Source: a bacterium
GTDB taxonomy: Bacteria > Bacteroidota > Ignavibacteria > Kapaibacteriales > Kapaibacteriaceae
Direction: 5' to 3'
Length of the DNA stretch: 5,688 nucleotides
Assembly (NCBI GenBank): GCA_020050895.1
Contig: JAGVJW010000247.1
Location: 1 to 5,688, forward strand
Shown here: positions 1 to 4,922 of the stretch, one piece after another
Layout of the letters: each line of letters begins with the position of its first letter
How positions within the stretch are numbered: the first letter of the stretch is position 1
Made by a program: the position numbers and the translations under genes
The notes under the pieces: model-generated
The model's input: the letters and a program-made list of their open reading frames with translations, nothing else
Databases searched by the model: none
Told to the model about the DNA's origin: nothing

Positions 1-738
1 AAAGCTTGTCGTGTTGTGGCTGACACTCTCTCTCACATGCGGCAATACGTGAATCCGGGTGTTACAACCCGGGAGCTCGACGCTATCGCAGAGGATTACA
101 TCCGTACGCAGGGCGGAGAGCCGGCATTTAAAGGATACGTTGTCGATCACAGGGAATTCCCATTCACACTATGCGTAAGCATAGATGAAGAAGTTGTTCA
201 TGGAATGCCTGGAACGAGGATGTTGAAAGAAGGACAAATTGTTTCGTTGGATTGTGGAGTGAAACTCGACGGATTTTTTGGCGACAGCGCATACACGTTT
301 GCAGTGGGCAACATTTCTTCGGAAAAGAAACGATTGCTTGATGCAACAAAGGATGCTCTGCGACTTGGTATTGAGCAGGCGGTAGATGGTAATCGTGTTT
401 ACGATATCGCACGAGCTGTTCAGACTAGCATTGAAAAACAAGGATTCTCAGTTGTAAGGGAACTCGTGGGTCATGGCATTGGCCGTGAGCTGCACGAAGA
501 GCCCCCTATCCCAAATTTCGTTCCTGGATTGCTGAACAGATCGCGATATCCAAATGTGAAATTGAAAAATGGTATGGCGCTGGCAATAGAACCAATGGTA
601 AACATGGGACTGTTCCAGGTGCATACCGCAGCTGACGGATGGACGGTCTACACGGCTGATGGCAAGCCATCGGCACATTTTGAGCATACCGTAGTGGTTG
701 ATGGGAACAAACCGCGAATCCTAACCATGATGGAATAA
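1..738 (+). CDS. map: Methionine aminopeptidase, type I (5'-truncated by window edge)
   Basis: Cytosolic metalloprotease that removes the initiator methionine from nascent proteins. Frame 1 is open from the first base to the TAA at 736-738. The residues before the GTG at 16 already align with the family N-terminus, so the true start lies upstream and about 13 residues are missing relative to the E. coli enzyme. The five metal ligands of type I MetAP are visible: Asp (250-252), Asp (283-285, eleven residues later as in E. coli), His in VGHGIG (472-474), Glu in AIEPM (589-591) and Glu in HFEHT (682-684). The substrate-pocket His in VVHGMP is at 199-201. The stretch between the ligand His and the AIEP Glu is 39 residues against 33 in E. 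coli, so there is a six-residue insertion around LLNRSRYPNV. It precedes infA by 12 bases, the usual placement at the end of the spc cluster (secY-map-infA). Identification is secure; the start is not in view. Confidence 0.96.
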   Translation, partial: KACRVVADTLSHMRQYVNPGVTTRELDAIAEDYIRTQGGEPAFKGYVVDHREFPFTLCVSIDEEVVHGMPGTRMLKEGQIVSLDCGVKLDGFFGDSAYTFAVGNISSEKKRLLDATKDALRLGIEQAVDGNRVYDIARAVQTSIEKQGFSVVRELVGHGIGRELHEEPPIPNFVPGLLNRSRYPNVKLKNGMALAIEPMVNMGLFQVHTAADGWTVYTADGKPSAHFEHTVVVDGNKPRILTMME

Positions 739-750
739 TCAGTTGGATGT

Positions 751-969
751 ATGGGAAAAGATGATGTAATCCGCGTTGATGGTACGATTGAAGAAAAATT
801 GCCCAACACGCAGTTTATTGTGAAACTGGAGAACGGACATAAAATTCTGGCTCATGTGTCGGGTAAAATGCGGATGCATTTCATCAAAATATTTCGAGGC
901 GACAAGGTTACAGTTGAAATGTCGCCATACGATTTGACAAAAGGCAGAATCGTGTACCGTTACAAGTAA
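751..969 (+). CDS. infA: Translation initiation factor IF-1
   Basis: Small S1/OB-fold protein that binds the 30S A site and, with IF-2 and IF-3, controls initiator tRNA selection. It has 72 residues, exactly the usual bacterial length, and is alignable end to end with E. coli IF-1: LPNTQF near 18-23, LENGH at 26-30, HVSGKMR at 35-41, GDKVTVEMSPYDLTKGRIVYR at about 50-70. The ATG at 751 is set by the conserved N-terminus (MGKDDVI). Only a weak GGA (745-747) lies before it, with no good Shine-Dalgarno. It sits 12 bases after map and 30 bases before rpmJ, consistent with co-transcription and translation by ribosomes arriving from map. Identification is secure. Confidence 0.98.
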   Translation: MGKDDVIRVDGTIEEKLPNTQFIVKLENGHKILAHVSGKMRMHFIKIFRGDKVTVEMSPYDLTKGRIVYRYK

Positions 970-999
970 CGAGTTGCGAACATTGAAAATGGAAAAGTC

Positions 1000-1116
1000 A
1001 TGAAAGTACAAGCATCGGTGAAGAAGCGTAACCCCGACGACAAGATTGTGCGTCGGAAGGGAAAGGTGTACGTCATCAACAAAAAAAATCCGCGATTCAA
1101 ACAGCGTCAGGGCTAA
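1000..1116 (+). CDS. rpmJ: 50S ribosomal protein L36, zinc-free (C-minus) form
   Basis: The smallest large-subunit protein, 38 codons plus TAA. It begins MKVQASVKKR and ends NPRFKQRQG, and aligns without gaps to E. coli L36. The four zinc ligands of the canonical protein (Cys11, Cys14, Cys27, His33) are Asn11, Asp14, Asn27 and Phe33 here, so the zinc ribbon is lost while the rRNA-binding basic residues and the KQRQG end are kept. Cysteine-free L36 paralogues are known in bacteria, and loss of the zinc site is typical of Bacteroidota-type L36. The start is fixed by the invariant MKV N-terminus. A short GGAAA (991-995) lies four bases from the ATG, which is closer than ideal. Spacing to rpsM is 12 bases. 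Confidence 0.97.
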   Translation: MKVQASVKKRNPDDKIVRRKGKVYVINKKNPRFKQRQG

Positions 1117-1122
1117 GAGGAG
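1117..1122 (+). promoter_or_regulatory. Ribosome binding site of rpsM
   Basis: GAGGAG, the strongest Shine-Dalgarno match in the window, sits six bases before GTG 1129. It begins right after the rpmJ stop and supports the GTG, rather than any internal ATG, as the rpsM start. Confidence 0.85.
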
Positions 1123-1128
1123 TATTCA

Positions 1129-1506
1129 GTGGCACGTATTGCAGGGATAGATCTCCCAAAAAACAAACGTGGTGTAATTGCTCTGCAATACATCTACGGT
1201 ATCGGACCTACTGTTAGCAGTGTTGTGCTGGATAAAGCTGGCATCGACCACAGCAAACGTGTAGTTAATTGGACCGACGATGAGGTTGCTCGCATTCGTC
1301 AGGCGCTCGGCGATTATAAAACCGAAGGGCAGCTTCGATCGGAAGTTCAATTAAACATCAAACGTTTAATGGACATTGGTTGCTACCGCGGTTTGCGCCA
1401 TCGTCGGGGACTTCCCGTCCGTGGCCAGCGCACACGTACAAACGCACGGACTCGCAAGGGTAAGAGAAAGACGGTCGCTGGCAAGAAGAAGGCAACCAAG
1501 AAGTAA
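1129..1506 (+). CDS. rpsM: 30S ribosomal protein S13
   Basis: Small-subunit head protein that contacts the P-site tRNA and forms bridges to the 50S subunit. It has 125 residues, against about 118 in E. coli. The initiation codon is GTG, followed by the conserved ARIAGIDLP. The helix-two-turn-helix body includes YIYGIG (21-26), and the nearly invariant C-terminal block runs from CYRGLRHRRGLPVRGQRT (85-102) to NARTRKG (105-111). A lysine-rich tail of about 14 residues follows and would lie near the tRNAs. Residues 27-75 diverge more from E. coli, as is common for this region. It lies 12 bases after rpmJ with a strong ribosome binding site, and 41 bases before rpsK. Confidence 0.98.
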   Translation: MARIAGIDLPKNKRGVIALQYIYGIGPTVSSVVLDKAGIDHSKRVVNWTDDEVARIRQALGDYKTEGQLRSEVQLNIKRLMDIGCYRGLRHRRGLPVRGQRTRTNARTRKGKRKTVAGKKKATKK

Positions 1507-1547
1507 TTGAAGGGGGCAGGTACTCCCTGTTCTATTGAAAGGCAAAA

Positions 1548-1934
1548 ATGGCAGCAGCTAAAAAGCGCGTAAAACGCAAAATCGTAACCGACATCCACGG
1601 TAAGGCATTCGTCCGGGCAACGTTCAATAATGTTATTGTAACGATTACCGATACCTATGGCAACACACTTACATGGTCGTCGGCAGGTAAGAATGGATTT
1701 CGCGGTTCGAAAAAGAACACGCCCTACGCATCCCAGGTGTCGGCCGAAAAAGCCGCACACGATGCATTCGAAATGGGCCTGCGGAAGGTAGATGTTGTTG
1801 TGCGCGGTCCGGGGTCGGGTCGCGAAGCTGCCATCCGTGCCCTAACACAAGCTGGGTTGGAAGTACTTTCTATCACCGATAAAACACCACTGCCGCACAA
1901 TGGATGCAGACCGCCTAAGAGAAGAAGGGTTTGA
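1548..1934 (+). CDS. rpsK: 30S ribosomal protein S11
   Basis: Small-subunit platform protein that binds 16S rRNA near the E-site mRNA. It has 128 residues, essentially the family length. It has the basic N-terminus (AAAKKRVKRK), the VRATFNNVIVTITD block (22-35), TWSSAGKNGFRGSKKNTPYA (42-61), VRGPGSGREAA (85-95) and the canonical PHNGCRPPKRRRV terminus. Asn118-Gly119 matches the motif that is isomerised to isoaspartate in E. coli S11. The ATG at 1548 is preceded by GAAAGG (1537-1542) at five bases. The TGA is immediately followed by a perfect hairpin and a repeat array instead of rpsD. Identification is secure. Confidence 0.98.
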   Translation: MAAAKKRVKRKIVTDIHGKAFVRATFNNVIVTITDTYGNTLTWSSAGKNGFRGSKKNTPYASQVSAEKAAHDAFEMGLRKVDVVVRGPGSGREAAIRALTQAGLEVLSITDKTPLPHNGCRPPKRRRV

Positions 1935-1956
1935 TGGCACGCCTTCGGCGTGCCAT
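1934..1956 (+). repeat. Perfect 10-bp hairpin abutting the rpsK stop codon
   Basis: ATGGCACGCC, loop TTC, then GGCGTGCCAT form ten uninterrupted base pairs. The first paired base is the last base of the rpsK TGA. No T-run follows (the next bases are GTGCCACG), so it does not look like an intrinsic terminator, and rpoA downstream has no other obvious promoter. It is the left end of the TGGCAC-type array and shares its core. A role in pausing, 3'-end protection or differential expression of rpsK versus rpoA is possible but is inference. Confidence 0.75.
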
Positions 1957-2076
1957 GTGCCACGTACCAGGTGCCAAGTAAACAAATTTAACATTGAGCA
2001 TATGGCACCTAGCACATCGAACACCTGGCAACTGACACAACGAACACTTGGCTCCTGGCACATGGCACCTGGCACA
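1935..2076. repeat. Degenerate heptanucleotide (TGGCACN) repeat array between rpsK and rpoA
   Basis: This fills almost the whole 157-base gap. Bases 1949-1976 are four head-to-tail heptads of the form NGTGCCA (one reads GTACCA). Bases 2049-2076 are four heptads on the opposite strand sense, TGGCACN (one reads TGGCTCC). Bases 1949-1979 and 2046-2076 form an imperfect inverted repeat, 26 of 31 positions complementary, flanking a 66-base centre. That centre holds an AT-rich piece (1980-2002) and a 23-base direct repeat (2003-2025 and 2026-2048, 18 of 23 identical). The seventh base of the heptad is the most variable. In form it resembles the short tandem heptamer (STRR) repeats described in filamentous cyanobacteria, but the sequence differs and no relationship is claimed. 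I see no coding potential in it. Confidence 0.85.
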
Positions 2077-2078
2077 TT

Positions 2079-2083
2079 AAGGA
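2079..2083 (+). promoter_or_regulatory. Ribosome binding site of rpoA
   Basis: AAGGA lies eight bases before ATG 2092 and just outside the last heptad of the array (2070-2076). The repeat therefore stops short of the initiation region. The site favours ATG 2092 over the in-frame ATGs at 2104 and 2110. Confidence 0.7.
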
Positions 2084-2091
2084 ATTAACCT

Positions 2092-3099
2092 ATGAACATA
2101 CAAATGCAAATGCCCGAAGGGATTATCGTGGAGGAGCTGGGAAGCCCCTTTCATGCACGTTTTATTTTGAATCCTTTAGAAGAAGGATATGGCGTTACCA
2201 TTGGTAATGCTTTTCGACGTGTATTGCTCTCATCGATTCAGGGGGCAGCAATTATCGGTGTGAAAATCAGCGACGTGCAGCACGAGTTTCAGACGATTCC
2301 GGGAGTTGTTGAGGATATGTGCGAGATCATCCTCAACCTGAAGGAAGTACGATTGCGTCTTGACGATAGAAAGACGCCCATCAGAATCAATTTTACTGTG
2401 AAGGGCGGAGGCGAATGGACAGCACAGTCCATCGCCGATGCTGCTCCAGATGTTGAAGTGCTCGATCCGGCAAAGAAAATTGCAACGCTGGCAACGGATG
2501 CAGATTTCGATGTTGAGTTGCGTATCGGCCGTGGCAAAGGTTATGTACCATCGGAAGAACAGGTAACAACAGATTTCCCTGTTGGCATGCTCCCGATAGA
2601 TGCTATCTATACTCCGATCCGCAATGTGGTGTTCAACATTGAACCCTTCCGTGTTGGGCAGAAAACTGACTATGAACGTCTGCTTCTTGATGTTACCACT
2701 GATGGATCGATAACCTCACAGGAAGCTACACGGCATGCAGGCGATATTCTTCGCCAACACATTGCCTTGTTCCTGGGTGCGTCACCTAAAGCAATTGAAG
2801 AAGGCGGAACAGACGATGGCGATAACGAGGCAGAACGCGAACGCATCCGCGTGCGCAGAATTCTTGTGCAACCCGTTGATGAATTGGAACTCAGCGTCCG
2901 TGCTCATAATTGCCTTAAAGCTGCTGGCATCAAAACACTTGCAAATCTTGTAACCCTGCAGGAATCGGATCTCTTGAAGTTTCGGAACTTTGGACGTAAG
3001 TCGCTAGCCGAACTCACCGATGTTGTTTATCAGAATGGTTTGACGTTTGGAATGGACGTTACTCCATACCTGCAGGAAGAATCGAAGAGCGCTGATTAA
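2092..3099 (+). CDS. rpoA: DNA-directed RNA polymerase subunit alpha
   Basis: Scaffold subunit that dimerises to nucleate RNA polymerase assembly and contacts promoter UP elements and activators. It has 335 residues (E. coli 329). The N-terminal domain (about 1-232) has the dimerisation/assembly block NPLEEGYGVTIGNAFRRVLL (27-46), the HEFQTIPGVVEDM segment (64-76) and FNIEPFRVG (181-189). An acidic linker follows (about 235-250, rich in D, E and G). The C-terminal domain (about 255-325) has LSVRAHNCLKAAGI and FRNFGRKSLAEL. The residues matching the E. coli DNA-binding set R265, N268, G296, K298 and S299 are all present (R270, N273, G301, K303, S304), so UP-element recognition is probably intact. 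It sits between rpsK and rplQ as usual, but after a repeat-filled gap instead of rpsD. Its stop overlaps the rplQ ribosome binding site. Confidence 0.98.
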   Translation: MNIQMQMPEGIIVEELGSPFHARFILNPLEEGYGVTIGNAFRRVLLSSIQGAAIIGVKISDVQHEFQTIPGVVEDMCEIILNLKEVRLRLDDRKTPIRINFTVKGGGEWTAQSIADAAPDVEVLDPAKKIATLATDADFDVELRIGRGKGYVPSEEQVTTDFPVGMLPIDAIYTPIRNVVFNIEPFRVGQKTDYERLLLDVTTDGSITSQEATRHAGDILRQHIALFLGASPKAIEEGGTDDGDNEAERERIRVRRILVQPVDELELSVRAHNCLKAAGIKTLANLVTLQESDLLKFRNFGRKSLAELTDVVYQNGLTFGMDVTPYLQEESKSAD

Positions 3100-3110
3100 A
3101 GGACTGGATC

Positions 3111-3746
3111 ATGAGACATAATTATTCCGGGCGAAAACTAAAGCGAACAGCAAGTCATAGGCGAGCCCTGCTTGCAAACCTTGCTACTTCGCTCTTCGAA
3201 CATAAACGTCTGGTTACCACGGTTGCCAAGGCAAAGGAATTAAGGCCGTTCGCAGAGCACCTTATTACTCGAGCCAGGAACGCCTATGCTGCGGAAAAGA
3301 ATAGTACGATAACCGGAACGGATGTTCACAACCGTCGGATGGTTGGACGGTTCATTCGCAACAAAGCTGTGCTGCAGGAATTGTTCGATACTATTGCTCC
3401 GCTCGTGCTCGAACGGTCAGGGGGCTATACACGCATAACAAAAATTGGACTTCGCAGAGGCGACAGTTCAGCCGGTGCAGTCATAGAGCTCGTTGACTGG
3501 TCCAATCCGCAGGATGGCAGAATAACATCGCGCACACGCCGTAAACCACAAACAACGAAGCCACGCATTGAAACCGATTCCGCCGTAAAAGAGGTAAAGG
3601 CTTCTAAGACTGACAAACCAACCCCTGTTGTTAATGAAGCGCCGGCTGCAGACGAAGAACCAATAGTTGATGAGTCGGCTGTTACCGAGCCATCAACCAC
3701 AGAGGATGCCGCTACAGACGAGGGTGAAGAGAAAGACAAGGCCTGA
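3111..3746 (+). CDS. rplQ: 50S ribosomal protein L17 with long charged C-terminal extension
   Basis: Large-subunit protein near the exit tunnel. Residues 1-130 are a complete L17: MRHNYSGRKLKRTASHRRAL at the start, TTVAKAKELRPFAEHLI (36-52), GGYTRITKIGLRRGD (104-118) and AVIELVD (123-129). E. coli L17 stops at 127 residues, but this protein continues to 211. The tail has a basic segment (about 136-152), then an Ala/Thr/Pro-rich acidic segment in which 16 of the last 51 residues are Asp or Glu against 5 Lys. It has no predicted fold by eye and is probably disordered. Longer L17 proteins with charged tails are known in Bacteroidota-like lineages; the function is not established here. The start ATG 3111 has AAAGGA (3098-3103) at seven bases, overlapping the rpoA stop, which suggests coupled translation. 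Confidence 0.96.
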   Translation: MRHNYSGRKLKRTASHRRALLANLATSLFEHKRLVTTVAKAKELRPFAEHLITRARNAYAAEKNSTITGTDVHNRRMVGRFIRNKAVLQELFDTIAPLVLERSGGYTRITKIGLRRGDSSAGAVIELVDWSNPQDGRITSRTRRKPQTTKPRIETDSAVKEVKASKTDKPTPVVNEAPAADEEPIVDESAVTEPSTTEDAATDEGEEKDKA

Positions 3747-3761
3747 AACCTGAAGGTTGAG

Positions 3762-3790
3762 AAGCGCCGGGCGAAATGGCTCGGCGTTTT
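3762..3790 (+). terminator. Intrinsic terminator candidate after rplQ
   Basis: The core stem CGCCGGGC (3765-3772) pairs with GCTCGGCG (3779-3786) over eight pairs including one G-T, around a six-base loop GAAATG. The flanking A-A-G (3762-3764) can extend it against T3787-T3789. TTTT (3787-3790) and a further TTT (3793-3795) follow. It lies 15 bases after the rplQ stop and fits the end of the ribosomal-protein operon. It ends five bases before the preferred engB ATG, so it could also gate engB-purE expression as an attenuator or by structure at the initiation site. Confidence 0.72.
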
Positions 3791-3795
3791 CATTT

Positions 3796-4413
3796 ATGGC
3801 TGATGATAAGCAAATACAAGCATCGTTTATTAAAGGTGCCGTCGCCCCGGAGCAGTTTCCTGTGTCTAATCTGCCCGAAGTTGCAATGGTGGGGCGCTCG
3901 AATGTGGGCAAATCTTCATTGATCAATGTTCTCGTTAGGCGAGGCAACTTGGCGCGTGTGTCCAACACCCCAGGAAAGACACGGGAGATAAATTTTTTTA
4001 CTACCGATCAGGGCTTTGTTCTTGTAGACCTACCCGGATACGGATATGCGCAGGTGAGTAAGACGCGTCGAGAAGAATTCGCCTCAATCATTGAAGCCTA
4101 CTTATTCCACCGAGAGAATCTTGCACTTGTATGCGTCTTGGTAGACGCCAGACACGACCCCATGTCTTCAGACCTGTCGCTTCTCGAACGCCTTGAGTTT
4201 CAGAGACGGCCCTATGCCGTTGTTCTCACAAAGTCCGACAAGCTCAAACCCACACAGTTGCAGGAACGCATGGGACAGTTTCGGTCCTTGCTAGAGCGGT
4301 GCAAATTCAACGTCGATGTAATTCCGAGTTCAGCACATTCCACAATGGGCCGTTCAGAAATTTTAGGAATGATGAAACGATTAATAAACGAATTTAAGAA
4401 GGCACTATCATGA
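3796..4413 (+). CDS. engB: Ribosome biogenesis GTPase EngB (YihA/YsxC)
   Basis: TRAFAC-class GTPase needed for late assembly of the 50S subunit. The protein has 205 residues from the preferred start (E. coli YihA 210). All GTPase motifs are visible: G1 GRSNVGKS (33-40), G2 Thr in the NTPGKT stretch (57-62), G3 DLPG (78-81), G4 TKSD (145-148) and G5 SSA (178-180). GYGYAQV after G3 is typical of EngB. The frame is open further 5', to a TTG at 3757, but those 13 extra codons run through the terminator hairpin, whereas the ATG at 3796 (MADDKQIQ) gives the normal family N-terminus. No Shine-Dalgarno precedes this ATG, unlike rpsM, rpsK, rpoA and rplQ. The stop overlaps the purE start in ATGA (4410-4413), so the two are probably translationally coupled. 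Confidence 0.95.
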   Translation: MADDKQIQASFIKGAVAPEQFPVSNLPEVAMVGRSNVGKSSLINVLVRRGNLARVSNTPGKTREINFFTTDQGFVLVDLPGYGYAQVSKTRREEFASIIEAYLFHRENLALVCVLVDARHDPMSSDLSLLERLEFQRRPYAVVLTKSDKLKPTQLQERMGQFRSLLERCKFNVDVIPSSAHSTMGRSEILGMMKRLINEFKKALS

Positions 4414-4922
4414 CTGCCGCATCAGACATTCCGCAAACCGTGCCGCTTGTTGGCATCGTGATGGGGAGCGATTCGGATTTGCCGGTGATGCAAGCCGCCG
4501 CAAAAGTTTGTGAAGAATTTGGTGTGCCGTACGAAATGCGGATTATCAGTGCACATCGAACCCCTGATGATATGGCTGAGTACGGTTCCACTGCACATCT
4601 GCATGGCATTCGCGTAATCATTGCCGGCGCTGGCGGCGCTGCACACCTTCCCGGCATGCTTGCCTCGCACTCGCCCCTTCCCGTAATTGGTGTTCCAATT
4701 CCAACGAACCACCTGCAAGGCCTCGACTCTCTGCTAAGCATTGTCCAAATGCCATCGGGTGTTCCTGTAGCAACAGTTGCGATAGGGGGCGGAAGAAACG
4801 CGGGCTTGCTGGCGATCGAAATCCTGTCTGTGGCGTACGATAAACTTCGTGAACTTTTGATTGAGTATAAAAACAGGCTATCGGCGGACTCTCGGAGTAA
4901 GAACGATCAGATCGACGCATAG
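4410..4922 (+). CDS. purE: N5-carboxyaminoimidazole ribonucleotide mutase (PurE, class I)
   Basis: Catalyses conversion of N5-CAIR to CAIR in de novo purine synthesis, normally after PurK. It has 170 residues, as in E. coli PurE (169). Motifs: GSDSD (19-23, phosphate binding), SAHRTP (48-53) with His50 matching the catalytic His45 of E. coli, AGAGGAAHLPGM (72-83), and SIVQMPSGVPVATVAI (110-125) followed by NAGLLA (130-135). The central active-site blocks fit the class I (mutase) family better than the class II (AIR carboxylase) form. AAGAAGG (4396-4402) lies seven bases before the ATG, inside the end of engB. No purK follows, because the next gene is on the opposite strand. The last 14 codons plus stop are overlapped by the 3' end of the minus-strand PAP2 gene. 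Confidence 0.96.
   Translation: MTAASDIPQTVPLVGIVMGSDSDLPVMQAAAKVCEEFGVPYEMRIISAHRTPDDMAEYGSTAHLHGIRVIIAGAGGAAHLPGMLASHSPLPVIGVPIPTNHLQGLDSLLSIVQMPSGVPVATVAIGGGRNAGLLAIEILSVAYDKLRELLIEYKNRLSADSRSKNDQIDA

Noticed and set aside
16..18. GTG as the start codon of map
   Set aside because: The residues encoded before it (KACRVV) continue the family alignment, and about 13 N-terminal residues are still missing, so the gene begins upstream of the window.
1383..1760. 125-codon minus-strand open frame across rpsM/rpsK
   Set aside because: It is a shadow of two secure ribosomal-protein genes with no plausible product.
1934..1979. Intrinsic terminator after rpsK
   Set aside because: The hairpin is strong, but no T-tract follows, and rpoA-rplQ need transcription from upstream. 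It is kept as a structural repeat only.
1980..2002. Promoter for rpoA in the AT-rich centre of the repeat array
   Set aside because: No convincing -35/-10 or Bacteroidota-type TTTG/TAnnTTTG pair at proper spacing.
1842..2075. 77-codon minus-strand open frame across the repeat array
   Set aside because: Half is antisense to rpsK and half is repeat. There is no ribosome binding site and no family resemblance.
1935..2076. CRISPR array
   Set aside because: Units are 7 bases (23 at the higher order), degenerate and contiguous, with no constant repeat/variable spacer alternation and no cas genes.
1900..2088. 62-codon plus-strand open frame spanning the end of rpsK and the repeat array
   Set aside because: It overlaps rpsK out of frame, and its product is only a translation of the heptad repeats (Cys/His/Pro/Thr-rich low complexity).
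3757..3795. TTG 3757 as the engB start
   Set aside because: It would translate the terminator hairpin and add 13 residues atypical for the family. GAAGG directly abuts the TTG with no spacing. ATG 3796 gives the normal N-terminus.
4904..4914. CGATC-A-GATCG inverted repeat as a bidirectional terminator for purE and PAP2
   Set aside because: A five-pair stem with a one-base loop cannot form well, and there is no T-tract on either strand.
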